From contig NC_063195.1 in NCBI RefSeq assembly GCF_017589495.1, positions 9,112,279 to 9,176,278 of the forward strand: DNA of 64,000 nt. Reading direction: 5' to 3'. This document shows positions 33,074-44,100 of this stretch, piece by piece. The notes beneath the pieces were generated by a model. It was not told where the DNA came from, did no database searches, and worked only from the letters and a program-made list of their open reading frames with translations. The DNA comes from Alosa alosa (Eukaryota; Chordata; Actinopteri; Clupeiformes; Clupeidae). How positions within the stretch are numbered: position 1 is the stretch's first letter; every line of letters begins with the position of its first letter. The position numbers were made by a program, and so were the translations under genes.

Positions 33074-34391
33074 ATATGTATAAGGCTGGTTTGCTGTTGG
33101 GCCAGGAGGAGAGAAGCTGGAACATAGAGAGGGAGGGGTTCAGGAGAGGAGTTGTAATTATTCTATTAATGATAAGTATAATAATAGGAATAACTGATTG
33201 CCTGGTTGATTGCCTGACTGATTGCCAACCAGGGCACCCATTAATGGCCACAGTTCCACCCAGCCCCTGCAGTTATACTGCGACGAGCTGACAGAGGGGA
33301 GGACCTGCGTGCCACCCATCGCCTCAGGCCCCAGCATATGCACACATCCCCCACTACCACGACCAACCACACCTCTCGCCCCCAGACCTTCACCCAACAC
33401 GCCACTCTTGACCTAAATATGTACAGTATGTGAATGGCTAGGTTGAGGGGTCTATCTAGAATGTAGCATTAAAGAAGTGGGCATGCATGGTGAATATCTG
33501 TCAGGATTTCCCCATGCACACCACACTTACCCTGTGTAAGATGTATGCCTCAACAATGTGTGCATTAAAATAAGTGAGGCATGCAGATAGACACCTGATG
33601 AGGCATCTACCTGCACTCCACTCTTACCCTAGCCTGTTTTGTAGTTTTTGTTTATGTATGTCACCTAACATGTAGTGCGATTAAAAGAGAGTAAAAGCGT
33701 GCTGTGTGCTTCCAGGACAAGGCGTGTGCATGGCCGTATGAGGAGGGTGCACACCGGGGGCCCAGGGCCAATAGATAACCCACAGGACCCAACCAATGCC
33801 AAAACCACACAGCGACCCGCCAGGACCGAGTCTCCCAAGCCATCCAATGGGGCCCCGGCAGAATAACGATGGGAGAGGCAGAGAGAAAGAGTGAAATTAG
33901 TAAAGTTATCAGAGAATGTAAATAAAAGGGGGAGGGAAAGAAGGGGATGCTATTTATATTACTACTAATAATAATAATAATAATAACAATAATAGTTCCA
34001 GCTTACCCTTGTTTTAAGATTGAACCCCAATGTTCAATCTTAAAACAGCTTGGTCTGGTGAAAGCCACACTAGTGCTGAGTGACCCCAGGTCACTAAACA
34101 ACTTAAAATGTTTTTTTTTATTTTGCCTGCACAATCGTGCACAAAGAAATAAAAATACTTTTTAGATGTATTTTCATCATATAGGGTGCCAACTTCTGAC
34201 TGGTCGTCGGGACTGGGTTAGCCTACCACCTCCTGAGCACTAGGCCTATAGCCATCTGTTGAAAATGTACTAAAAGGGGGATTTTTACATTGTGTAAAAG
34301 TCTAAAGTCATTGTCTAAAGTTCTCCAAATGTTGTGAATGTGGAGCAAGAATGAACAGAGAGTGTGTCCTACCTGATGGTGTTGTCCCCAT
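24920..34391 (-). CDS. IFI44-like protein with N-terminal Ig-like domain, switch segment missing
   Basis: The eight coding exons are 34391-34373, 31115-31101 (15-nt microexon), 30289-30041, 29436-29403, 28281-28083, 27098-26939, 25968-25868 and 25186-24920. All joins have GT/AG borders and agree in phase, giving 347 aa. Residues 12-94 form an I-set Ig-like fold (WMKDN, DEGRYTL) lacking the usual cysteine pair and any signal peptide, so probably cytosolic. Residues about 106-172 carry a P-loop, GPVGAGKS (134-141). Later exons hold LSEKDKYYNSSPTLNDKIHC, GIPQIVLMTHVDQ and the C-terminal NCIFPVKNYSEEN block typical of IFI44. Family members are interferon-induced, GTP-binding-like antiviral or antiproliferative proteins. 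The roughly 50-residue G3/switch segment expected after residue 172 is absent, and the G4 lysine is histidine (THVD). The family call is firm; activity is doubtful. Confidence 0.85.
25357..25715. mobile_element. 359-bp MITE, TA target
   Basis: Ends are AAGGTGCTCTAAGCGATG and its inverse ATCACTTAGAGCACCTT, flanked by TA on both sides. It lies in the last intron of the IFI44-like gene and has no coding capacity. Confidence 0.75.
25794..25863. repeat. Compound CA/CT microsatellite
   Basis: A CA run, then a CT run of about 30 bp, then another CA run, ending directly at the donor of the exon 25968-25868. A shorter CA run at 25197-25217 similarly abuts the acceptor of the last exon. Confidence 0.9.
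26036..26310 (+). mobile_element. tRNA-derived SINE, copy 2
   Basis: Same family as 15655-15937, with B-box-like GGTTCAAACCC and body TTGAGCAAGGCACCTAACCC, inserted in an intron of the IFI44-like gene in antisense orientation to it. Confidence 0.85.
26440..26735 (-). mobile_element. Truncated copy of the 38740-39293 MITE family
   Basis: CCTTAAAATACAGGGGTCAT, ACCATACCTAGAGATTGGCA and TTAGCCTATTAGCTGGTTTG all recur in the 38740-39293 element. The long shared block is in inverted orientation relative to 38980-39150. No terminal repeats remain. Confidence 0.65.
27371..27645 (-). mobile_element. tRNA-derived SINE, copy 3
   Basis: Reverse-orientation copy of the same family. The tRNA-like head is at the right end (GGTTCGAACCGGCAACCCTC on the plus strand contains the inverted B box) and the tail is at the left. 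It lies in the intron where the missing switch exon of the IFI44-like gene would be expected. Confidence 0.85.
28379..29165 (+). mobile_element. LINE 3' fragment (RT C-terminus and tail)
   Basis: The plus-strand frame contains LFINEGKTKEMVI and VEEFKYLGTFFDSTV, a conserved RT thumb region of L2/CR1-group LINEs. It continues in broken frames past GTGTATAGGAGTCTTATTG and ends in a GGACAATAAAGC tail. It lies antisense in an intron of the IFI44-like gene. Confidence 0.65.
29442..29510. repeat. CA microsatellite
   Basis: About 65 bp of near-perfect CA repeats immediately next to the acceptor of the 34-bp exon (29436-29403). Another CA run at 28287-28322 sits beside the acceptor of exon 28281-28083. 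Confidence 0.95.
30318..30356. repeat. AAT/ATT trinucleotide microsatellite
   Basis: Repeats of AAT turn into ATT, giving a palindromic AT-rich stretch just upstream (minus-strand sense) of the Ig exon. A GA run is at 30440-30463. Confidence 0.9.
31190..31990 (-). mobile_element. LINE 3' fragment, minus strand, split by an LTR-like insert
   Basis: It begins with TTCAAGTTCAAG repeats and AAGTTTATTGTCATATGC. Past the insert, minus-strand coding (31941-31740) reads AQQRFYFLRRLKKFGLSTRA and VLSFCITVWYGSTT, the C-terminal RT region of an L2/Rex1-like LINE. It lies between the first and second coding exons of the IFI44-like gene. Confidence 0.6.
31407..31741. mobile_element. Possible solo LTR or other insert within the LINE
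   Basis: A block starting TGTTATGACCTAGGGG and ending GGCCTGTCACA breaks the LINE sequence cleanly. It begins TG, ends CA and contains AT-rich internal sequence, as LTRs do. No convincing target duplication is visible, so the class is uncertain. Confidence 0.35.
32350..32670. repeat. Diverged relative of the foldback element at 49076-49624
   Basis: AAAGTCCTTTTAGGCAAGTC, CCAATCTTGCTCCAGC and TATTCACATG correspond in reverse to 49200-49450. This copy is in the opposite orientation and has lost its terminal repeats. Confidence 0.6.
32666..33900 (-). mobile_element. Probable retroelement 3' region with poly(A) tail (minus strand)
   Basis: A run of about 20 T followed by ATTTGCAAACATC looks like the reversed poly(A) tail of a retrocopy. 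To its right are G-rich and GT-repeat stretches and the segment with CCAAGCCATCCAATGGGGCC (about 33836-33855), whose style resembles L1-type LINE sequence. No intact coding region is seen. Extent and class are uncertain. Confidence 0.35.
33031..33072. repeat. GT microsatellite
   Basis: A near-perfect GT run of about 40 bp. Confidence 0.95.
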
Positions 34392-34399
34392 GGCTGAGT

Positions 34400-36140
34400 C
34401 TAAGAAAATGGACAAGTTGAAATATATCAGCTAACATAACCTACAGGCCAGGCCTACCAGTTGTTGCTGATGGAAAACCCAAAATGCGAGAAGAGAGTCG
34501 AGGCATGTTGAGCCGCGGTGTTCTGTCAAACTGGGCTACCTGTCGAGTTATGCTACCACGGAAGTGCAGTGGAAAAGAAAACTAACTGTTAGAAGTAGCC
34601 TACACTTATTACTTGAGGCCTACAAACTGTAATTGATTTGCACTATGGTAGCACATTTCCACAAGGTAGCTAACAGAACACCGGTAGTGGAGTAGGCCTA
34701 CAGGGCTGGACTGGGACAAAAAAAATCGGCCTGGGCATATTTGGCCCAAACGGCCCAATACAATCGGTCAGGCACACTCATGAATATGCAATCCTGACAG
34801 AGTCCTTAAATATGTGTATTGAACTAAGTGCCGTGGAGCAGTGCAAGTGAACAAGCGCAGTACTCCCTCACTCTCTCTGACTCATTGCTGGGCCGAGGGG
34901 GCTGGAGTACACAATCTCCATAATCAAGTATAAACACAAGCACAAAATTATGCAAGTGAAAGTTTCTTGTTTTGTGGAAAGACTACTTCAAAGAAGTTAA
35001 ATTATCTGGCAAGATTTGCAAATAGAACAAGACAATTTTACAGTTATAACAAGGTCAAGAAAGCGTAAATCAAGTGTACAAATGTCTAAAAATGTCTGGT
35101 TATAAGTAAATAATAGAAAAATAAGCATATATTCACTTGATGTAAGATTATTTATCTCACTTAGATTCTAGAATTGTAGGATTTGTCAGGTGTGGGTCAC
35201 CAGATTATTAGGCTTATCATGCATTCTGATTTCAATTTCTGTAGGATCATATGATTCACAACAATTAGAAATTGACACTAGTTAACCAAAATGTGTAGCC
35301 CTATGCTGGTCATGTTAGGTGGTTGCTTGCAACATCATGTGAAACTAAAATCTAAGCTGCAAGTATGTGGGGGGCCCATGCAGTTTTGCCAATTTATTCA
35401 CTGTTTTCTCGCTTTTTGCTCACAGTTTTATCTGCAGAGCTCCCCCTACAGAGTATATATTTTACGACATTCCTCGCTCAGTCAGTCTGCAGTCGTTCTC
35501 CGTTCCTCCGGCAACGGTTTACTCACTTTCTGCTTCTTTTCACTGGCTCTGCCATGATGAATGTTTGAGAAACTCCTTGTTCTAGCCGGTACCTGGCATA
35601 GGTCTCCTTTAAAGACAAACAGACAGACAAAATGCACCACAAACAAAACCTCTGGAAAGGTAGACTAATGTGTTGCATGACAATGCCCTGAACGTGCTGG
35701 TAGATTGGTCAATATAGGCGTTTGAAATCACTGTCCCTCTGCCGTGTAATAGCCTAGGTTTGCTTACCTCTCCTCACTGAAGTCCAAACTGCTGCTAACA
35801 GGCTACAATGTCGGGTTCAGCACATCTCTGCACAATGACCCGTAATTACCTGCTAATACTGTAGCATAGGCCTATTGCATGATTATCCATTTTGACGCGT
35901 GTTCACCCTGCAAAAAAGCAGTTCTATAGTACCTAAAGCTACAAACAACTCGTCATGCATTGATCTGATGAAAGAAAAAATCCTATTCATAAATTCAACC
36001 CTGAAGACAGACATTGCGCTTAACATGATGTCCAAGTAGTCGGTCTCTATCCTTAATGACTAATATCATCTGTATTATTGTTATTATTATTACGAAGAAG
36101 AAACAGAAGATTATGGCTATAGGTCTTATTCGCAACTCAC
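34400..36140. other. First intron of the IFI44-like gene, with MITE relics
   Basis: A truncated element starts at about 34703 with CAGGGCTGGACTGGGAC, a hAT-like end whose partner was not found. At 35380-35615 is a degraded relative of the 59193-59548 MITE: both contain GCTCTG, ATGAATGT or GACGAATGT, GAGAAACTCC and TTCTAGCCGGT in the same order. No coding exon was seen. Confidence 0.45.
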
Positions 36141-36222
36141 CCAAAGCTCAATCAGCCTGTGTCTGTCTCTCTGTGCAGTCTGGCTCTCACGGTTGGCCTC
36201 GGTGACCAGTGAGACTCTTATA
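36141..36222 (-). promoter_or_regulatory. Candidate promoter and non-coding exon 1 of the IFI44-like gene
   Basis: On the minus strand, TATAAG at 36222-36217 is followed about 30 nt later by a stretch ending in a good donor (TTTGG|GTGAGT, exon border 36141). This would give a short 5' UTR exon splicing to 34399, just ahead of the ATG at 34391. No perfect ISRE was found in the few hundred bases upstream. Confidence 0.45.
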
Positions 36223-37062
36223 GACTACAGCATGGCCACCTGCCATGTGAAAATAATTCACATTGTTTTTAGCCTACTACCATCTGACTTCTCGGAAATC
36301 AGACTTCATAGATGAAACCATGGGTGTCGCTATCCGGAACATGTGCTCCAGTAGGCTAAATTTAGTTTTTTTTTAAACTAGCTTATTTGACAGAGTCTTC
36401 GTCTTCATCCTATTCTACTATATCTTGTTATTAGGCTATTATCAGACTGATATAAATGCAAATAGAAATTAATCTATTTGGATATCAACCCATAGGCTTA
36501 ACACAAGTTGAGAGTTGCACCTTGCGCTTAAAATATGTGTGCTTCCAATCATGATGCTTAAAACAAAAATCCGGATTGAGGGGATTAGCCTATCTCCTAA
36601 CCCTCTCATCCAATTTAATCTTTGCATGAGTCCCCCGCACTGGTAGGCATAGGTAACGCAGAAGTTAGTTTGAAATGTGTTGTGTGAAATGATTTATATT
36701 TTCTAAATGTGGGGCGGTCAGAGATGAGGTCATTTAACCAACCCATTTCACAATTTCACATCTCTCTCTCTCTCTTTCTCTCCGGTTATGCCAAACAAAT
36801 CAGTATTTGTAAACTTCTCTAATTCCCATTAAGCTGTTTAATTTATTAAAATTCTAATCTGATCTCACAGAAATCAACACAAACTCCTAAGAGCGAAATA
36901 TGTAGTGGCAACACGTAATATAGCACTTTTTCGTGATAAGACCACAGAAATAGTGCCCACGGGAAGCCAATGGGAAAATTTTGCATGGTGGACACAAAGG
37001 TGAATGCAAGCAGCCTGCACAGAAGAAGAAGGGAAATATCCACATGCATGTCACATATTTGA

Positions 37063-37300
37063 AATCAGATTTCATACAGCAAAATGGAACAAGACCTAAA
37101 TTTACTCCACCACCTGTTCTGCTCACAAAGTGACAAATGCCAACCTGGTAAGAACGTTTTTTTCCCCCTGTAGATCTGTATTTAATTTCTAGAACATCAC
37201 ACTTCCAGAGACGCACATGCACAGCTCCCCCTCCATCCCCTTAGACAGAATCCAGAAAGGCTGAATACATTCTATTTGTCTGGTAAAACATGTTTTACAT
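37063..37300 (+). repeat. Paralogous empty-site copy of the segment split by the DIRS element
   Basis: Bases 37067-37160 match parts of 16150-16440 and 37165-37300 match 24300-24432, in the same order and strand, with nothing like the DIRS element between. Compared with the other copy it has internal deletions, including the GAS/ISRE block. It lies 0.8-1.1 kb upstream of the presumed IFI44-like promoter. Confidence 0.7.
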
Positions 37301-37589
37301 AACCTAGTGTTTTAATTATTACTTTAATTATTACACTTTTAATTGCCCTTTTATGTTTTATGTACTATTGCCATGCATGTTTTATATATTTTTTTGTTAT
37401 TCTTTACTTTTTAAACTATTCTTTGACTATTGACATTCTATGCTTTTAATAGCTATTCCTGCTTGCTTGCATTTATGTAAAGCACATTGAATGACCTCTG
37501 TGAACTTCTAAACTCTACAGTGGTGCTGGTATACTGAACTTCTAAAAGTCTATGAAGATGTTATTGAAATTCTAAAATTCTGGGCTGAG

Positions 37590-38350
37590 GTAAAGTGGAA
37601 AAATGTCCTGTGGTTACACCAATCAACATTTGGTCTTTTTGGAAATCATAAGTCTTTTTGGAAATCATGGACTACAGAGAAACTATCCAACCTATCCAAC
37701 TTGTTTTAGTGCTCAGTTCGAAACCCAACATCTATGACGGTATGGAGCATTAGTGCCTACAGCATGGGCATCTTGCACATCTGACAAGACACAAGACATT
37801 CTGAATGATGTGCACAGGTTTTTAGCACTATATACTGGCATCCAGACAATGTCTTTTTCAGAGAAGACCTTGAATATTTCAGGAAAACAATGGCAAAATG
37901 AATTCTACACATTTTAACATTTCTCCACAGAGGAAGAGCAGGTGCTAAAATGGCCTGTCTGTAGTCCAAAACTGTCAAAAACATAATTAAGAATACCCCA
38001 TACTGTTGAGCAACTGATGTCTTATATCGGGCAGGAATGAGACATTTAATTCTCAAAACTCTAGCAACTGATCTCCTCAGTTTCTTAACATTTACAGAAT
38101 ATGGTTAAATGAAGAGGTGAAGCAGCACAGTGGTAAACATGCCCCTGTCCCAACTTATTTCAAAACATGTTGCTGCCATCAACTTCAAAATGAACATATA
38201 TTTTCCATGAAATAGTAAAAATGTTCATTTTCAACATTTGATATGTTGTCTATGTCCTTTTTGCAGCTAAATATGGGTTTACAAGATTTGTATCACAAAC
38301 CGTTTTTATTTGCATTTTACACAACCCAACTTTTTCTGATAGGGGTCATG
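37590..38350. mobile_element. Decayed DNA transposon remnant
   Basis: The right end (ACATTTGATATGTTGTCTAT, TTTTTATTTGCATTTTACAC, then ACCCAACTTTTTCTGATAGG) resembles the end of a very common fish DNA element. The upstream part is a degraded transposase-like region without an open frame. The left end is missing. Confidence 0.5.
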
Positions 38351-38739
38351 TGATTAGTGATACATAAATCACATTTTCTATATAAAAAAATAAATAAATA
38401 AATAAACTAGAGATTTGTGATAGTCAAAAACAAGTTAAATGAGGAATTCATTGAATACTGAAGGATGAAACTAATTTATCACTGATATAGAAAACCCACT
38501 TTTGACCCGAGTTATCCATTTAAGGGTTAATGTGGTCATATTTTTTCATATCTTGGGTGGACAGATGATTTCTGCAATCTCCACCCGCAAACACACCCCT
38601 GCACCTGATTTTCACTTTCACTTTTACCCAGTTTCACAAAAATCAGCCTTCATACAGCCCATTATCAGCAGACTGCAGTGAGAGAGGTGGGTTTAGGATT
38701 CTAACGCAGAGTTTTTGTAGCTTAATCCAATTGCACTTA

Positions 38740-39293
38740 CAGTGATGGCCAAAAGTGTTGGCACCCATGCTAAACTTGACTGAAAATTAAAATAGCCCAA
38801 CATAATCACATGCCCTTCACCATACCTAGAGATTGGCATGGGTGTTATTTCAGTTAGCCTATTAGCTGGTTTGATGCTCATTGAGCTCAATGCAAATCAA
38901 ACCAGCTAATAGGCCAACTGAAATAACACCCATGCCAATCTCTAGGTATGGTGAAGGGTATGTGATGATGTGGGCTTCAAAAACCAAGGTAACTTTATCA
39001 GGATGCAGAGTATTCTGGATCCATGAAATAACTGGCCTTTAAAAATAAAAATCTGCCTGTCTCTATGGGAATTTAACATAGGGGTGTCAATACTTATGAC
39101 CCCTGTATTTTAAGGAAGAACATTGATTTATTTATGATACATTATTCATTCACTAAGAACATTGGTGTCCTTAAAAGGTTAGATATTTCCTAAATTTTCA
39201 CTTAAGGCATTAAGATCAATTTCCAAAAGATGATTTTATATTCCTCTTTTCAGTCAACTTTAGCATGGGTGCCAACACTTTTGGCCATCACTG
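38740..39293. mobile_element. 554-bp Tc1/mariner-type MITE with internal palindrome
   Basis: Inverted ends CAGTGATGGCCAAAAGTGTT and AACACTTTTGGCCATCACTG continue for about 45 bp and are flanked by TA (38738-38739, 39294-39295). Inside, about 38819-38957 is a second, nearly perfect palindrome around GCTCATTGAGCTCAATGC. No coding capacity. Confidence 0.85.
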
Positions 39294-39299
39294 TAATTC

Positions 39300-41100
39300 C
39301 TAATAGCAGGGAAGAGGGACTGGTGGATACATAAATGAGAATGACTTTTATCAGATCACAGCAGAAGAAATGACTAGTATCAGAAGAAAGAGAAAACAGT
39401 TTTTAACCCTATTTATTGAGAACAACACACATGTTGCAGATATTATTACGCCAACAATTACATTAACTTCCGCTCCTCTATGCTTGCCGATACCCTGACA
39501 TAAGTGAGACCCCTTCTCCTGAGAGTTGTCCCCTGTGCTATTGCTACACTAGCTGGCTTTCCCACAAGCAGCAACAACGGCCAACTGCACGTGTCTCAGT
39601 CATTCTGTCTGTCACGATACGATACATCTCTTGGTCCAATATCTGGAAATCATACCTCCGACTACTATGAGCAGATACATCTGAAGGGTTTTGAGATGAA
39701 CACAGAATGAAAAATATTTATTTATTTATTTAAATGTAGGCCTACTCAGTCCCGGCGGCATGGGGGGGCTTTGGGGGGCCAGGCCCGTCCTGGAAGTCAT
39801 CCGTGCCCGCCCTGAACGAGCTTGGCTGCTCCAACCAACCCCAATCCCATAGATTGATTTTGAACACTTATTAAATGTAGGCCTAGCCTATACGTTTGTC
39901 AATCTAGCAAGTAGCAAATAAAACTGGTAAAATCTGTATTATTCCGTAGCTAATCAATCAGGAACATTAGGTAAGCCCATCACCTAAATGGAGAGGAGGT
40001 TACGTGGTGCAGTCTACTTCACTTCTGCACTAACCCCTGTCATCCGATGACAAATATAACTTATCGGCTCGCAGGTAGGCTATATCTCATATCGTAGTTA
40101 GTAGAAGTATGCCTAGTAGTTTCTGGGTTTGTTTGATGGCGTTAACCTTTACAGTTTTTTTTCTTCTGACCTAGTCGGAGAACAGGGAGCTTTACCACTC
40201 CAGGGCCGAAGTTATCCGTAACTTCGGGGCTAACTCCCTAACACTCTATCTGAAAATGGTCAGCAAATGAACAAGGATTTTGGTTTTATCTGCGGATTTA
40301 TTTTTGCATTATTTTGAATATGACTAGCTCCAGTCTCAACAGCACGTCTACTTTTTCCACGCGTATCTCAGTTCTAACACACATATCCCCTCGCTTTCTC
40401 TCTCTCCATCCCTGCGCTGGGGCTCTCTTAAAAGGAGCTGCACCATTTTACAACAATTAAGTCTACATTTTCATATTGGAATGTTTTGTCAAGTGTAAGC
40501 TTAAACTACCGTGATCAATTTAAGTTCCAGTGCCCCCCCTGGAAAGGTGTAATGCCCGTCCGTGAATTTGTGTCTGCCGCCGGGTCTGGGCCTACTACCA
40601 CCTGTTTTGCCAGGAGACCAACATTGTGGATCTATTTTGACTGCTCAGTGTATCACACAGCTCGGAAACCACAACCCCAACTAACCCCCAACCACTGAGT
40701 TCAGGGGAAACAGGGGATATTTATAACAAAGGAATGATTGCAATAGCATTTTATACTATTCTGAAACCTACGATTGTGTTTGTGTGTGTGTGTGTGTATG
40801 TATGTGTGTGTGTGTGTGTGTGTTGTCTATATGTGGAGCTGTTAGGTGACTCAAAGCCAAAAGTGTAAAAGGGTCAAATCAGAGACTGTGCCACATCTGG
40901 GTCAGGTGCGATAGTTCAAAATTCCCATTCAAAATGTTATTTACCCATATGAAAAATCGCTTTCTGTAAAAATTTGAGAATTCTAGCTCAATAAATCAGC
41001 GAGTTACTGATGCTGTCAAAAAAACAAAAAAAAAAAACAATTCTTCCCACCTTAGAACAGTACTACGTACAGTAATTACACCTGAACAGTAATGAAGACT
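39300..41100. other. Intergenic sequence between the IFI44-like gene and the GBP tail exons
   Basis: No gene recognised. Around 39750-39810 and 40520-40600 there are partly inverted GC-rich blocks (CCCGGCGGCATG; CCGCCGGGTCTGGG) that may be the ends of a degraded non-autonomous element. A GT microsatellite is at about 40779-40823. Confidence 0.35.
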
Positions 41101-41175
41101 GTTGAGTAAAATAATATATATATAGTAGGCCTACAAGTGACTGGAAATCTATGCCAGATATCTGGTGGCAAAATC

Positions 41176-44100
41176 TTAATCAGACTTCTGTTCAGATGCC
41201 CTGGCCTTCTGTTCAGATGCCCCGGCCTTCAGCACTCCCGTGACCTTTGACTCCATCCCGACTTTCTTTGCCGCAGCCATCAACCTCTTCTTGTAGGTGT
41301 ATTTCTCCTTCTGGGCCTTGACCTGTTGAAGGCGACGATCCTCTTTCTTTTGCTTGTAGTTGTAGTATGTCTCCAGGGTGTTGCCTAAGACCTGCAGTGA
41401 CGACATCAACACATTTAAATGTGAAGTCAGCAGTTGCACATTGTGTTTATTTATGTTTATGCAGTATGTATATTCAAATGTCTTAGCAGATGCTTTTGTC
41501 TAAAACTAGGTACCGTATTTTCCGGACTATAAGTCACACTTTTTTTCATAGTTTGGCTGGTCCTGCGACTTATAGTCAGGTGCGACTTATATATGAAAAA
41601 ATATATAATTGAACATGTTTTTAAATGTTAATTTATATTAACTGACATGAACCCTACGTGAAACATTACGTCTACAGCCGCGAGAGAGCACTCTCAAATG
41701 CACAAGTCCTGTGCACTTCCAGTCAGAGATTAGTGCTTGCACTATGCCTGAAACACACGTGCATACCTAAATCGTCAAATTATGGCAGGGATTCTATTTA
41801 TAGCCGGGCCTCAGATTTGGACAAATAAAAGCCAGTATAATTTTGTTTCAATTTAACTCATAAAAGAGCTCTTCTTAATATTTTATATTGTTGGTTGGTA
41901 TTGTTGCCAATGAAAAGTCATTTACACCATGAGTCTCCAACATATTGCTCTCATTGCTCTCAAGCTAGTCGCATGCCGCACTCTTCTGAGCTAGAGGCTG
42001 AAGCCTACATTTAAACACAATTGTTGCTGCCAGGCATCAGCCTATGCATTTTATAAAAAAGTAAATCATGCATGATTTAAAAAAATAACTACATTTAGGC
42101 TATCTTAGACATCTTTGGCTATAGGCTACGGAATAAGGTTTCCCTTGCAGCACAGCACACGAATGAATGAAAGCGCGGATACCTTATCTCGCAATAAGTG
42201 GATGGCAATTCCTGACACTATGAAACTTAATAGTAAGCCATTAAATACCCCACAGATTTCAGTGGTCATCAGTCCCGATATTTAGCAATATAATCAACAG
42301 TCCAAACGTAAATTAAATCTCAAATGAAACATCTGCTTTTGATAGCCTACCCATGCCGCTCCAAACGAAAAGTAGGCCTATGTCTCACAATAAAACGCAA
42401 GAAATAAAGGACTATATTATAGCTGACTCGAATACAAGCCATGGCCAAATAAAGGTGCTGTGCTTTGCGCAGCCTAAATTTGAGGATTTACGAGTATCCT
42501 AAACATCCCTCACCTGTTATCTAGACATGCATGAAAACATTTGAAAACAAAACGCACTGCCATGTAATATTTGATCGCTGTTTTGCTACTAATTATCTTT
42601 CACGTAATGAATACGCACAGAAAGTGAAAGTAGGCCTAATGTGCGCTCCGTGTCTGTAGCTGTCTGTTCACGTCCGCAATCGAACGTCAAATAGAGAAGT
42701 CATCCATGTTCTCTACGTTATAGCCTAGGTGGTCATGCTTCTGTATTTGCAAAATTCCTGACGGTTCCTGATCGCTAAATGTTTGTTTTCCTTTCCTGTC
42801 GATAGCGGTTGATGTTGAAGCACCTAGGCTATAATTTGACTTCAGCGGTGACAAATCCTGCTGAGAGAGAGAGAGAGAGAGAGCAACGAAAGAGAGGCAC
42901 CCCCAAAGTGGTCCTGCGCGCGCGTGTGTCTCTGCAAGGGGTTCAATTGAAGTCAGAGTTGGTCCGTCAATAGTCCCGCATTCAGGCCGCTCCATTATTA
43001 TATTAATGTCAGACAGGGTACAGGGTAAAATGTGTGGGAATCTCTCGCATTATGATGGCTAGATTTGCGGGACTTTTATTATTATGCTCAATACTAAGTA
43101 ATAATTTATTCAAGAATACCCGCAATTCAGCTGGAATTTAGACCCTTTTAAATGCCCATCTTTTTTTCTCTCGCTCTCTCGGAGGTGGCCAGCCAAGCAA
43201 TTGTTCTGCTGCATGCCAGCCTGTGCCAATATATCGTACAAAATGATTGATTGCATTGCATTCTCCACATTTTTAGCTACATTTTCTTTCTTTTTTGCAC
43301 CACATCAGCATTTCAGTTCAGTGATTTCTTTGTAAATTGCTTTACAATTAGCGTCGGGCCTTGTCAGCAGCCTTCAGCTTGCCTCTTGCCACTATTCACT
43401 CCTTCTTCTTCATTAACATTCCCTGTAGAATTCTCAATATTTTTGGCCTCAATGTGTACAGTTACATAGTCTGTCTGTTCTTAGTCTTGGATTTTGTGAA
43501 ATACATTTCTAAATATCACCTTCTTGCTGCAGCTTCGGTCTGCACGTCCATTTAAACCCGCATCTTTTTCTCTCTCGAGCATTTAATCTGCTGCCAGCTT
43601 GTATCTCCACATCGTCCAAAATGCTTGATTGCATTGCATTCTCCACATTTTTAGCTACATTTTCATGCATCATATCAGCATTTTTGTTCAGTGAATCTTT
43701 TGTAAATTGCTTTACAATTACCGTCGGGCCTATAGGCCTATCGTTTCGGTCACGTCTAAAACTGCATCTTTTTCTCTCTCATGAGCATTTAATCTGCTGC
43801 CAGCTTGTGACTCCACATCGTCCAAAATGCTTGATTGCATTGTATTCTCCACATTTTAGTAACATTTTGGTGCACCTCATGGTATTTTCTTTCAGTGAAT
43901 CTTTTGCTTTGCAATTACCTTCCTGCCCTCCTCTTGGCTGCCTTCACTGCTTCATCTTCATTAATCTTTTTGGCCTCAATAATCCAGTTACATAGTCTCT
44001 GTTTTTGGTTTTGGATTTTGTGAAATAAATTTCTAAATAAATGCGACTTATAGTCCGGTGCGACTTATATATGTTTTTTTCTTGCTCATGATGCATTTTT

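Noticed and set aside
36887..37222. 111-residue minus frame
   Set aside because: It overlaps the duplicated 37063-37300 block; its counterpart at 16258-16500 encodes unrelated text, so it is not a conserved protein.
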